Positions 1-9,335 are shown, counted from the first letter of the stretch. The stretch is 22,649 nucleotides of DNA from Cymbomonas tetramitiformis (GCA_001247695.2 LGRX02013961.1:23987-46635); one strand, 5' to 3'. Numbers and translations are program-made. The notes: generated by a model from the letters alone, not told the origin.

Positions 1-940
1 CCCCCTGTGTGAAACGAAACCTGAGTTTTGGGGTTTTTCAATTTTCAAATTTTTCAATGAATCTTTAGGGCGGTATATTAGCTGTTTTCATATGACACAT
101 GGAACACATGAATAACTCTTGGAGAATTTCGGGATAAACATCCTGAATTGGTTGTGCTTGATTGCTCTATGCCCAAGAATGACCGAAGAGATTATTTGCC
201 ATCTTTTAGCCATATGGCGTGGAGGCTGCTTAACAACGGTTGGGTCATAAGCTAAATAGATATGTTAGCTATGTCGGAGGCTGAATAGCCATAATTGCAC
301 AGACTCTGTCTTTCATGATGAATAGACCTCTGAGAAATGGTGTCTGAAAAATCAATACTTTTGACAACAACTCAACCTTTTGGTATGATGAAGAGCTGGT
401 GATCTTTGTTGCACTACAATTGTTTAATGTGCACTAATGAAATATATAATCTCACAGAATAGGCATTGCTCAATGGCGATATGATCAGATATGTAATGAT
501 CAATGAAGACAAGATGGTTGGTATGGCTTATTCAGTAGGCATAATTACCTCAAAGAGATGCCAATACACGGATACATATCAAGACATAAGGGCAATAGGC
601 TTATTGTATAGCCTTCAAGGCAGCTAGCATTTATGCCGCATTGGTCAGCTCAGTGGCTTTGACCTTTTTAGGTGTTGTACTCCGGCCGTGGCCTGCATAT
701 TGCATTGAGTAATCTTGACACCTTTAATGATCCAATCAGATGATATGTATGAAATATCAAGAATGGTTGCCCTTTTCAATGATCATCGGTGGCAGAGGCT
801 ATAGTGCTTGCACCGTGTCAATATACAATTCTTGTTTGGATACATGTTAGACTGGATGTATACAATGTCTAGGTCTTCAAAATCAAGCTCATATGTATAC
901 GTATTCAATGTTGGTGTGATATGAGTTCCACATGTCACAG
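1..940. other. AT-rich stretch without a recognisable gene
   Basis: I see no long open frame on either strand and no RNA gene. The stretch lies directly upstream of the transposase remnant, where the catalytic part of a TNP2-like transposase would be expected, but nothing like it is readable here. The element therefore appears 5'-truncated or decayed beyond recognition. The last 90 bases resemble the introns further downstream (alternating GTATAC, CAATG and TATG motifs, ending in CACAG) and could be intronic. Confidence 0.5.
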
Positions 941-984
941 GTATGTTGAATATATGTTACAAACGTATTGATTCGTATGTGCAG
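941..984 (+). other. putative intron A (3' part) of the TNP2-like gene
   Basis: The stretch starts GTATGTTG, ends GTGCAG and is followed by an open frame. Its sequence resembles the last 46 bases of the intron at 1898-2031: both start GTATGTTG, carry a TTACAAA core and end in GTG(T/C)GCAG. The true 5' splice site may lie further upstream, because the two downstream introns are about 135 nt long. This is inference from splice consensus and similarity only. Confidence 0.45.
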
Positions 985-1459
985 GATATGGAGTATTTGA
1001 GAGAGCAGACCAGACTTTTCTTTGAGGACTTGGAAGCGAATGGTCCTCCACAGTGGCTTGCAATCAACACCCATAAAATCTGGCATGGGCCGATCTGCTC
1101 CTGCGATTCGGACCTGTGCGTGAATGGTGGATGTATGCCTTCGAGTCCATGAATGGCAAGCTAGCTAGGTGGGTGAAGAACAATGCGTTCCCCGTGGCAA
1201 GCATCATGAACGGCTATCTAAGGTTGAAAACCTTGCGCTCCCTACGAGGCATCCTGACCATGCTTTTGAACCGAGAAAGAGCTACTGCCGGCCGTGTCCC
1301 GCGGGCTTTGATGGCGGGCCCCGCTCCCGGCATCGTGGTCACTACCTTCGGGGAGAAGGGCAAGCCATTGGAGCTAACGTCCTTGGAGATTGACCAACTC
1401 ACCCGCTGGATGCGAGCGAGTATTCCCGCTTACCGAAAGCTTTTTCAACAACATGTTGA

Positions 1460-1598
1460 GTACGACCTGTTCCGGCGGAGGTGCAACCTGCAAGCTCGCA
1501 CGCATGTACTATCTGTAGTATACCTGCAACATATTGTCAACTTGTTTCTGTATGTTATCATATATTGTAAGTATACTAAGAATATGTTGTCATCACAG
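1460..1598 (+). other. putative intron B of the TNP2-like gene (139 nt)
   Basis: It starts GTACGACCTG and ends CATCACAG. Removing it joins HVE to ENAARSKQ in phase. It contains CTGCAACATA and ACATATTG, both also found in the next intron, and GTATGTT near its 3' end as in introns A and C. Confidence 0.6.
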
Positions 1599-1897
1599 GG
1601 AGAATGCCGCGCGCTCTAAACAAGCACTGCGGAACCGACAAGAGGTGGGTGGCGTGCCCCGATCGCGTTCGGTCCATTGGAGGACCCTGAAGGATGGCTT
1701 GGTCGTCAATACACGGCTTACGAGAAGTCGCTCATGATGGGTCCCGAACCCATGTGTTCCAAGTACAACAAGGTGAACATCGGCGGTGTCTTCTATCGCA
1801 CTAGAGACGGGGACAAAGGGAAAGTGACAACCCAGTGTTTCGTCCGCGCATCCTTCCCCAAGGATGATGCCGATGCCGATGACGAGTGGGAGGACAG

Positions 1898-2031
1898 GTA
1901 CGACCTCAACCACCAGTTTGCATGCTTCTTTGCCTTTTCGTATATCTCTGCAACATACATGCAATACGTCCCCAACATATTGAGGGTATGTTGTACGTAT
2001 ATTACAAAAACATCGAACATTTCGTGCGCAG
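1898..2031 (+). other. putative intron C of the TNP2-like gene (134 nt)
   Basis: The donor is GACAG|GTACGACCTC and the acceptor GTGCGCAG|GTATGG. Splicing restores an AG|G arginine codon and links two parts of the conserved domain, which makes this the best supported intron of the gene. Its first nine bases are identical to those of intron B. Confidence 0.75.
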
Positions 2032-2534
2032 GTATGGTATCATCAACGCCATTCTGCGGGTTACCATTGGCGGTGTGCTCTACACTTTTTTAAAGTGTGA
2101 TTGGCTACCCGTGCCCACGGAAGCTCAGATCGCAAGCTTCAAGCTGAAGAACTCCATCCTCGGCGTGGACAAGGTGTCCAACCAAGGCTTTCTTCACCTT
2201 CAACCCATGGGACACCTCCAAGTACACTATGGACAACCGAGAGCCCTACCTACTGGCCAATCAAGTCCAAGCGCAAGTAGTGATAGTCAAACACCCCTGC
2301 ATGGATTCAGCGGTGATACTTGATACGAGCGACCGCAATATGGAGAAACTTGCACTCGTTGATAGGCCCGTAGGTAGTGATGGTCACTTTGACACATGCG
2401 GGAAGTGCAGAGTCGGTGGCGAGCTCCTTCTGTGTGAGAGGGCAGGCTGCAAAGAGGCTATGCACGTGCGATGCGCAGGGCTCTCCGACATCCCCACTGG
2501 AATGTGGTACTGCAGAAAGTGTGATGACGCATAG

Positions 2535-3230
2535 TAGTGCCTCTGTACACATTTGATATACCTGTAATATACCAGATACGTATTGCGGACATATTGTAAG
2601 TATTATGCAATATGTGAGCAGCAGGGGGGTCTTACCCCTTTACCCCATGCAGTCATGTGTTGCATAATTCACTCTGATTGTAGACATATTGCACATGTAT
2701 TAAAGATATTCTGCATGAGGGAATGTTTCAATATGTGTTCAACACATATATTGCAAACGTGTTGAATGATTCATCTGATTGTAGACATATTGCACATGTA
2801 TTGAACGATTCCTTATGCGTGAATGTTTCAACATGTGTTCAACACATGTTCAATACGTGTGTTGCAGGCGGTTGCAGACATATTGAACACCCCTCCAATC
2901 GTTTTGCCTTATTTCAATACATCGGGGCCCCAATTCAAAAAGCCCCCCAGAACCGACTTCTGCGATACGCGTCCAAATGCCGTGAAAACTTGTCCCCATA
3001 ACGCTAGACCCTTCCTTAGATGATACCAAGTGCTAGTGGGTGAGTCTGACACCATTTGGGTGCCCATGCTAGCATACTCATTTTCGCTGTGTCCAGGCTG
3101 ATCGCGGTTCAATAGTTTGGCCAATATGTTACACGTGTATTGGAATGTCGAGATATTAGCATACCGTCTTCAATATGCCTCCAATATGCCTCCAATACGT
3201 GTTCAACACGTGTATTGGACCCGTCTAGAA
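2535..3230. repeat. repeat field with direct and inverted ACATATTG / CAATATGT motifs; 101-bp tandem duplication
   Basis: A unit of about 101 bp is present twice (2673-2773 and 2774-2874), each starting TCTGATTGTAGACATATTGC, and a shortened third start follows near 2871. Within the field lie near-palindromes of the form CAATAYGTGTT-CAACACRTATTG, for example 2729-2753 and one around 3200-3222. ACATATTG recurs at 2589, 2684, 2785 and 2878, and its inverse CAATATGT at 2608, 2729 and 3122. Subterminal arrays of short direct and inverted motifs that bind transposase are known for CACTA elements, so this may be the subterminal zone of the element. I could not fix an element end or target-site duplication. 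Confidence 0.6.
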
Positions 3231-4100
3231 ACGTAGGGAGCGGTGGGGCTAAAAGTTCTTGTCTGCGGCGCGCCTCCATCGTATAACGGCTACCCGAAGA
3301 TTATGGTATTCCATATATGCCGCCATCATGCGTGGGGGGGTCGGTCAGTGCCCCACACGCGGACGATACCACCATCACGTGCACGGGGGAGGGAGTGATG
3401 AGATCCGATCAGGCAGCTCTGACCGGTAGTGCCGGGTATGACCCATGAGTCAGATGGCATGTCCATTCTGAGATAGCGCGGGATGTGACACCGACACACC
3501 GTGAGGGTCACACCCGGTTTGCCTGCACTCGGTAATCCGTACAGTATAGGGTGTCATGACGTAGGGTTCGGTAGCATGCCGGCAATACATATCTACTTTC
3601 TCTATCTGATGTTTATCCACTTGGTTTCCCTATCGAATTAAGGTACTGTAGTATGCATACATACATGTATGCATACAATTGTTATATATATATATACAAA
3701 TATATACATACGTATGTTCATATAATGTGTTTTTCTTATTCTAGGTTGTGCTCCACGAAGACCTCATCCGTAGTATCGACGGAGGACGAAAATGCCGCTC
3801 TTCAGAGAACCGCTGCACTAAGGGTGGCACCACATGTAGTAATAAACACGCGTTAGACCACACATCCCACGAGTTTCCAAAAGCTTCGCTAGAGCCCTGC
3901 CGTACACTGTTCTTGGCGATGGCACCCGAGACGTGACGCGTTCCTTTGCACTTCACCGAGACATAGCATCAACCCCTCCCTCGCAGTCCTCCGTCATGCC
4001 CCGCTTCTAATGAATATGGCCGCAGCCCCCACAACCAGCCACCATTTGCCGCCCGCTGTGAGGCCAGCCGGAGCTTGCCTTGCGAGCCCTCGCCTCCACC
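3231..4100. other. no gene supported
   Basis: Only short open frames without recognisable motifs occur. The stretch includes an AT-rich microsatellite (listed separately). It ends just beyond the stop codon of the RING exon on the minus strand, so its last part is probably 3' untranslated sequence of that gene. Confidence 0.5.
3651..3727. repeat. AT-rich TATA/CATA microsatellite
   Basis: Alternating ATACATACATGTATGCATAC and (TA)n runs, partly self-complementary. No function can be inferred. Confidence 0.7.
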
Positions 4101-4439
4101 TTATTGCCGGAACACCTGCTGGACTCGCACCACTGGCTCGCGGCAGAATGGGCAGTGCGGGGGTGCTGGCAGTCGTTGGGCACACTGCAGGCACGCGCCG
4201 TAATGGCCGCAGTTCATGAACAGCGCGTTCGCCTCCGCGGTGAGGCAGATTCTGCACTGCCGCAGCCGCTCCATCTCCTCCCTTAGAGCCTCCGCCTGCT
4301 GCGCCTGCACCTCCTGCTCGATGGCCTCCTGCAGGCGCCGCCGCCGCCCGCTCATGTAGCGCTCGTACTCCGCCGGCCGCAGATGCCGGGCAAGCTCCAG
4401 GTCCGTGTACTCGCAGCTCTCGCACTCAGCCGTCGGATC
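4101..4439 (-). CDS. terminal exon: C3HC4 RING finger of the kelch-kinase-RING gene
   Basis: The exon first encodes ECESCEYTDLELARHL and a charged helix (AEYERYMSGRRRRLQEAIEQEV). A compact RING follows: CRIC, eleven residues, C-x-H-x3-C-x2-C, nine residues, then CPFC close to the C-terminus, as in IAP-type E3 ligases. Such RINGs recruit E2 enzymes, so an E3 ubiquitin ligase role is likely by family. I start it at an AGCAG|GATCCG acceptor because phase 0 fits the CAG-ending donor of the upstream exon, giving CPHVQ joined to DPTAECESC. That acceptor lacks a good pyrimidine tract, so the start is uncertain. The open frame itself continues upstream to about 4514. The stop codon is at 4101-4103. 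Confidence 0.75.
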   Translation of the reverse strand, partial: DPTAECESCEYTDLELARHLRPAEYERYMSGRRRRLQEAIEQEVQAQQAEALREEMERLRQCRICLTAEANALFMNCGHYGACLQCAQRLPAPPHCPFCREPVVRVQQVFRQ

Positions 4440-5859
4440 CTGCTCATCCAGTCCCGCCACAGTGCTTTCGATCACGGATGCGCCATCTTCTACACTCGCA
4501 CACAGATGTTTCACAAGCGGCAGGCTCCTTGCTGCCGGCCTCGATCAATTGGTGCGCGGTCGATTGTATGCTGCACGGCACGGCACCATTCACTCCATGC
4601 AGTCGGCAGGCAACCACATCTGGGATTTTTCACATCCATTGCCCTGACACAATGCCCTGACGCAGTGCATGGCATGCAACACCCTGCCGGGCCTACAACG
4701 GGCATCCCGTCATCCTATCATACTGTCATGCAGCACCCTGCCGGGCCTACAGAGGGCATCCTGGCATCCTGTCATGCAGCACCCTGCCGGGCCTACAGAG
4801 GGCATCCCGTCATCTTGTCATGCTGTCATGCTGTCATGCAGCACCCTGCCGGGCCTACAGAGGGCATCCCGTCATCCTGTCATGCAGCACCCTGCCGGGT
4901 CTACAGAGGGCATCCTGGCATCCTGTCATGCAGCACCCTGCCGGGCCTGCAGAGGGCATCCTTCATCCTGTCATGCAGCACCCTGCCGGGCCTACAGAGG
5001 GCATCCCGTCATCTTGTCATGCTGTCATGCTGTCATGCAGCACCCTGCCGGGCCTACAGAGGGCATCCCGTCATCCTGTCATGCAGCACCCTGCCGGGTC
5101 TACAGAGGGCATCCTGGCATCCTGTCATGCAGCACCCTGCCGCCTACGAGGGCATCCTGGCATCCTGTCATGCTGTCATGCAGCACCCTGCCGGGCCTAC
5201 AGAGGGCATCCTGTCATGCTGTCATTCTGTCATGCAGCACCCTGCCGGGCCTACAGAGGGCTTCCCGTCATCCTGTCATGCAGCACCCTGCCGGGTCTAC
5301 AGAGGGCATCCTACCATCCACCCCTGCAACCCACCACTGCCCTGCTCGACAAGGACAACGCTCAGAGCATCTCCCAGCGGCTTAAGAAACGCGTGGGCTT
5401 CAAATACCAGGAAGCGCGCCAGATATTCTCTGCAGCATGGCAAGTCTGCACTGGCTCAATTCACTTGCTTTATACTGTCTCCGCGGATTTTGTGATCTGG
5501 GCCGCTAGCTTCCGATCGATAATGCCCCCAAGCGCACCCCAGATACACCTCACACGACTGCTAAAAATATCGGTCAGATGACGAAGTGGGGCTAAATCGC
5601 GCGATGAGCACAGCAGACATGACACGCTTCCCACGGGCGGCTCACATCCATGCAGGCCGCACGATGCTGCGCGAAACGCACGGCTGAAATAGAAGCGCCG
5701 GCCACACAAATCATCTCTTTGCTCCCGCCTTTACTTCACTCAGCAGCCGCAGAAAGCACACCCTCCGATGAGGAATGGAAGGCCTCACTCTTGGGAGATG
5801 CCACGTGGCCACTGCGCTCCGACACGTGGCGCCGCACATGAGCGGCGTGGGCGGCACAC
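4440..5859 (-). other. putative large intron between Cys-rich module and RING exon
   Basis: The donor reads CACGTGCAG|GTGTGC at 5860/5859. Joining it to 4439 is in phase. About half of the interval is a 46-bp minisatellite. The rest (5326-5800) holds an acceptor-like TTCTATTTCAG near 5690 followed by a short Cys-containing frame, so an additional small exon there is possible; I could not make it fit on both sides. Confidence 0.5.
4672..5312. repeat. 46-bp minisatellite, about 13 copies
   Basis: The unit is built on GCAGCACCCTGCCGGGCCTA, then CAGAGGGCATCC and a variable TGTCATG spacer; some copies have extra TGTCATGC blocks. Copies are nearly identical, which points to recent expansion. The long plus-strand reading frames across it are a by-product of the repeat. 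Confidence 0.9.
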
Positions 5860-6272
5860 CTGCACGTGCGGGCACCCAACGCGGCCGCTGCGCCGCTCGC
5901 TCTCCCGCAGCGCGTGCGCGGCTAGGCAGCGCGCGCACACAAAGTGCGGCGCCCCCACCCGGTTCGTACACTCCACGCCGCCGCTCAGCCTGTGCTCGGC
6001 GCCCCCGCAAACGCTCCGCTCCGCGTCCATGCAGCACACCCGAGTCTGCTCGCGCCGCCACTCCCACACCCCGGTGAAGTACGGGTGCTGGCACGCCTGC
6101 GCGGCAGACGGGCGCACGGCCGGGTCCTCCGCACTGAGCACCCGCAGCAGCTCCTGCAGCTCCGCCCCGCGCTGGCCCTCCGGAGGCGACACGGCCGCCA
6201 GCGTCATGCCAAAGGCATACATGTCTGTAGCTGGGGTGGGTCCCGTGGCCGCCATCTCCGGCGCAATGTACC
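5860..6272 (-). CDS. internal exon: kinase C-lobe plus Cys/His-rich RING-like module
   Basis: It opens with GYIAPEM (APE motif), then DMYAFGMTLAAV (the alpha-F aspartate region) and PAVRPSAAQACQHPYF (conserved late arginine), which complete the protein kinase fold begun in the upstream exon. A Cys/His-rich stretch follows: VCCMDAE, GGVECT, HFVCARCLAAH and GRVGCP, spaced like a RING-type or RBR-type first module. The acceptor GATGACAG|GG at 6273/6272 joins the upstream donor with exact phase to rebuild RGTSGYIAPE, a normal activation-segment end. Together with the distal RING this suggests a kinase coupled to ubiquitin transfer; the coupling is inferred. Confidence 0.8.
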
Positions 6273-6653
6273 CTGTCATCGTCACGCCCGGGGGATGACG
6301 GTCAGCGCACGCCAGCGGTATACAACTGCCGTGCGGTATGGATGTGGCTCGCGCTGTGGCAAGCGGGCGCACACGGGGCGCCCCGCATGCCTCACCAGCG
6401 CAAGGGTCTTGTCAGCCTCTGCGAATGACGCCGGATAGAGGGCCGTGCTGTGTGCAAGTGTATGCGGCAGTGTGTCATCTGCTGCGCCCTGCGTGCCCTA
6501 AACGCTGTGTCACATGCTTTGCCCTGCGTGCCTTAAACACTGTGTCACATGCTGTGCCCTGCGTGCCCTAAACGCCGCGTCACATGTTGTGCCCTGCGTG
6601 CCCTAAACGCTACGTCACCTGCTGAGCCCCGGGCGCCACGCACGCTGTGTCAC
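6273..6653 (-). other. intron in the kinase activation segment (381 nt)
   Basis: The donor CATCAG|GTGACA at 6654/6653 and the acceptor GACAG|GGTAC at 6273/6272 give an in-frame GTS-G-YIAPE join inside a conserved kinase motif, so this is the best supported splice of the gene. The donor-proximal half consists of 35-bp tandem repeats. Confidence 0.8.
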
Positions 6654-6660
6654 CTGATGT
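6466..6660. repeat. 35-bp tandem repeat spanning a 5' splice site
   Basis: The GTGTCAC-type core recurs with exact 35-bp spacing (CAC at 6511, 6546, 6581, 6616 and 6651, plus a CAT variant at 6476). The last unit overlaps the kinase exon end and contains the functional-looking donor. The unit at 6616 also reads CAGCAG|GTGACG on the minus strand, a consensus donor. Confidence 0.85.
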
Positions 6661-7960
6661 GCCTCGGACGCCTTGAACAGTGGTCTGCCTTGCGTACAAG
6701 ACAGAGGTGCGCCGAGTGTTATCCACGCTGATGTCAAAGTCCAGCAGGTGCGGCCGCCCAGACGTGTCCACCAGGATGTTCTCCGGCTTGATGTCGCCGT
6801 GCACCACCTTGCTGCCGTGGAGGTGCGCCACTGCCTCCAGCACCCGCAGCATGCCGCGCCGCACCGCGCCCTCGTCCGGCTGCTGCGCCGCCTTCCATTC
6901 GTCCAGCTGCCCGTGCTCGTACCAAGGCATCTGCAGCCCGTAGCAGGTGGCAGACCCCGCTGTGACGAATGGGAACAGGGCCACGACCGGGGTGATGGCC
7001 GGGTGCCGCATGCGATGCAGCAGCGACGCCTCCCGCCACAGCGCCCGCAGCGCCCCTGGGTCATTGCAGGCTATTCGGAACTCCTTCGCCGCAAACTGCT
7101 GCCCGTGCGTGTCCTTCGCTCTCCACACCTCGTGCCGCACGCCCTGCCTTGCGTGCAGCACGTACTCCACGAAGTCCTCGCGCGTGCGCTCCGGCCGCCA
7201 CAGCGGCAGCAGCTCCGCCGGCACCGCGTGCTCCATATGACTCAGCACCTCCGGGAACTGTGACTCCAGCGCCACCAGCGTGCACGTCGCCGCGTGCATC
7301 CGGTCTTGGGCACTCCGCACCTCTGCCACCTTCGCCTCTACCCGCGCCTCGGCCTCCTCCACGGCGCTCTCCGTTCTCTTGCGCTTCCTCTGCGCTGGCG
7401 CACCTGCACCCACCGGCTCCTCGCTCTGCTCCTCCAGGTCCAGCTTGTGCTGCCCCAGCGTCAGCCGCAGGGGGGAGAGACTCATGCGCTGCCGCCGCAA
7501 CATCCGCGTGGTTCCCCGGAGCTCCGCGGCGGCAGCGCCAGGCCGCCCTTCCCTCGCAGCGTCCTGGGCGCGCCGCAGCTGCTCCACCTCCTCCTGAATT
7601 CCCACCAGCACCTTCAGCTCCTCCGCCTCCCCCTTCACTTCAGCCAGAACCGCACGCCCTGCTGCCACTAAAGCGTATAGTGGCGTGGGGCCGGTGGCGG
7701 GCTTGGCCTGCAGGGCCCACTGCTCAGCCTCCAGCGCCGCCTGGGCGCGCTGCAATGCGCCCACCATCTCCGAGCTCTCCTCCGCGGATGCATCCGCAGA
7801 ATCGGTGTCGGCGAAGTGAAAGAGCCCCTGTAGTTGTCCGCGCAGTGTCACCACAGCTCGCTCCGTGTCGCGGTGAGCACTCTCCACGCCCTCGTTCCAT
7901 GCCCGGTACGCCGTCACCGCACCCTCGACAGTCCCTGCCACATCCTCCAAACCAACACCG
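6654..7960 (-). CDS. internal exon: coiled coil, basic NLS-like patch and protein kinase N-lobe plus catalytic loop
   Basis: One uninterrupted frame. The first half is Ala/Glu/Arg-rich and helical (ALEAEQWALQA and EEVEQLRRAQDAARE regions), with a basic cluster QRKRKRTE that could be a nuclear localisation signal. Kinase motifs follow: EVWRAKD, FAAKEF with the ATP-binding lysine, REASLL with the alpha-C glutamate, the hinge-region stretch LQMPWYEHGQLDEW, VVHGDIKPENILVD (HGD instead of HRD; the Asp, Lys and Asn are kept) and LLDFDISVD (DFD instead of DFG). Ser/Thr kinase activity is plausible but the two substitutions are unusual. The acceptor is GTCACAG|CGGTG at 7961/7960 and the donor CATCAG|GTGACA at 6654. 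The intact frame contrasts with the damaged kelch part upstream. Confidence 0.85.
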
Positions 7961-8734
7961 CTGTGACTCACTCATCCGTCCATAGCGGTATGACCTGATG
8001 ACAGCATGCCAAGGTGGCGGATGACCTGATGACAGCATGCCAAGGTGGCGGATGACCTCATGACAGCATGCCAAGGTGGCGGATGACCTCCTGACAGCAT
8101 GCCAAGGTGGCACATTACCTCATGACAGCATGCCAAGGTGGCGCATTACCTGATGATAGCATGCCAAGGTGGCGGATGACCTGATGACAGCATCCCAAGG
8201 TGGCAAATGACCTGATAACAGCAACAGCATGCCAAGGTGGCGGATGACCTGATTACAGCATGCCAAGGTGGCGCATTACCTCATGACAGCATGCCAAGGT
8301 GGCGGACGACTTGATGACAGCATCCCAAGGTGGCAAATGACCTGATAACAGCAACAGCATGCCAAAGTGGCGGATAACCTGATTACAGCATGCCAACGTG
8401 GTGCATTACCTCATGACAGCATGCCAAGCTGGCGGACGACCTCATGACAGCATCCCAAGGTGGCAAATGATCTGATAACAGCAACAACATGCCAAGGTGG
8501 CGGATAACCTGATGACAGCATGCCAAGGTGGCGCATTACCTCATGACAGCATGCCAAGGTGGCGGACGACTTGATGACAGCATCCCAAGGTGGCAAATGA
8601 CCTGATAACAGCAACAGCATGCCAAGCTGGCGGATGACCTGATGACACCGTGCCAAGTTGGCGGATGACCTGATGACACCATACCACAGTGGCGGATAAC
8701 ATGATGACCGCGTGCCACGGTGGCGGATGCATAC
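7961..8734 (-). other. putative intron filled by a minisatellite (774 nt)
   Basis: The candidate donor is TGCAAG|GTATGC at 8735/8734 and the acceptor GAGTCACAG|CGG at 7961. Nearly the whole interval is the 31-bp repeat. The exon before the donor is not securely defined, because the coiled-coil frame upstream meets a stop at 8846-8848. Confidence 0.5.
7988..8734. repeat. 31-bp minisatellite with 130-bp higher-order period
   Basis: The plus-strand unit is ATGACCTGATGACAGC followed by ATGCCAAGGTGGCGG. A variant with an extra AACAGC recurs at 8211, 8341, 8471 and 8601, exactly 130 bp apart, so blocks of four units were amplified together. Read on the minus strand, units begin GTCATCCGCCACC after TCATCAG, resembling the candidate donor GTATGCATCCGCCACC after CAAG at 8734. 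Confidence 0.9.
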
Positions 8735-8845
8735 CTTGCATGTCGGCCGCTGTGCTATGCGGAGCCACTCCTGCGCCTCTTCCGCTCAACTCCATGCCTG
8801 CCTCCTGCATACCCATACCCAATCCCACGTCATTGCACAGGCCTG

Positions 8846-9299
8846 TCACTCTGCTCGGACGCTGCCACGTGGCAACTCAGAGCACCGCGGATGGCAGGCG
8901 GGACGCACCACAGTATCCAAGGCGGCGCGCCACTCATCAACCTCTTCCTGCAGCACGCGGCGCCGCTCACATAGCTCCGTGCCGCCCGACGTCTGCTCAC
9001 TGTCCCGGCTCAGGAGTGCCTCCAAGCCGCGGACGTGCCTCTCGCGAGCTTCGTCTCGGCCGCGCACCGCCCGCTGGAGCTCCTCCGAGACCTGCGCTGC
9101 GCCTGGCTCCACGCGAGCCACGGTCTCGCGCACCGCCCGCTGTGCGGAGGCCCAGCACTCGCGCAGCGGGCGCACCGCCTCGCTGACGCGCGCACCACGG
9201 GCACGGCCGGTGACGTGGCCTTCCAGGCGAGCGAGCAGCGTCTCGGCCCTAGTGCGAGAGCGCTCCTCACACACGGCGCAGAACTTGTGGTGTAGTGCG
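8846..9299 (-). CDS. internal exon: Cys/His start followed by coiled coil
   Basis: The frame begins LHHKFCAVCEERSRTR, a possible small zinc-binding start, then a long charged helix rich in Arg, Glu and Ala (RECWASAQRAVRETVARVE and QEEVDEWRAALDT regions), typical of coiled coil. The proposed start is the acceptor ACTCTTCTTAG at 9300/9299, which has a fair pyrimidine tract. The 3' end is uncertain: the frame stops at 8846-8848, and a donor might be used inside (GATACT|GTGGTG near 8910). Its position between the kelch array and the kinase exon, on the same strand, suggests it links them. Confidence 0.6.
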
Positions 9300-9335
9300 C
9301 TAAGAAGAGTGACCGCTCGACCAGCTCCGTGCGAG

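Larger units (their letters stand above)
985..2534 (+). pseudogene. CACTA/TNP2-like transposase remnant (DUF4218/DUF4216-like) with C-terminal PHD finger
   Basis: Three exons are proposed: 985-1459, 1599-1897 and 2032-2534. Exon 1 holds NTHKIWH, then FGPVREWWMYAFESMNGKL, the pattern of the region called DUF4218 in plant CACTA transposases. Exons 2 and 3 join cleanly at an AG|G codon to give EDRYGIINAI, followed by GGVLYTFLKCDW, a DUF4216-like stretch. The protein ends in a PHD finger (2397-2522) with CGKC, CERAGC, H-x2-C and CRKC in C4HC3 order. At least three frame changes break the reading, near 1087, 1660 and 2187, and the catalytic domain is absent, so I call it a pseudogene. Sequencing indels could account for some breaks. 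The family call is from remembered motifs; the PHD finger is seen directly. Confidence 0.75.

Noticed and set aside
4383..5495. Long plus-strand open frame of about 370 codons over the minisatellite
   Set aside because: It is generated by the 46-bp repeat, has a repetitive meaningless composition, and overlaps the minus-strand gene and its intron.
5650..5695. Extra small exon after TTCTATTTCAG in the large intron
   Set aside because: The acceptor is good, but no following frame joined both the upstream Cys-rich exon and the RING exon; the direct join without it is in phase.
7149..7985. Plus-strand Pro/Ala/Ser-rich open frame of 278 codons
   Set aside because: It is the GC-rich antisense shadow of the intact kinase/coiled-coil exon, which has clear motifs.
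7988..8734. Regular 31-bp repeats resembling a CRISPR array
   Set aside because: Units are directly adjacent with no unique spacers, there are no cas genes, and the context is eukaryotic and intronic.
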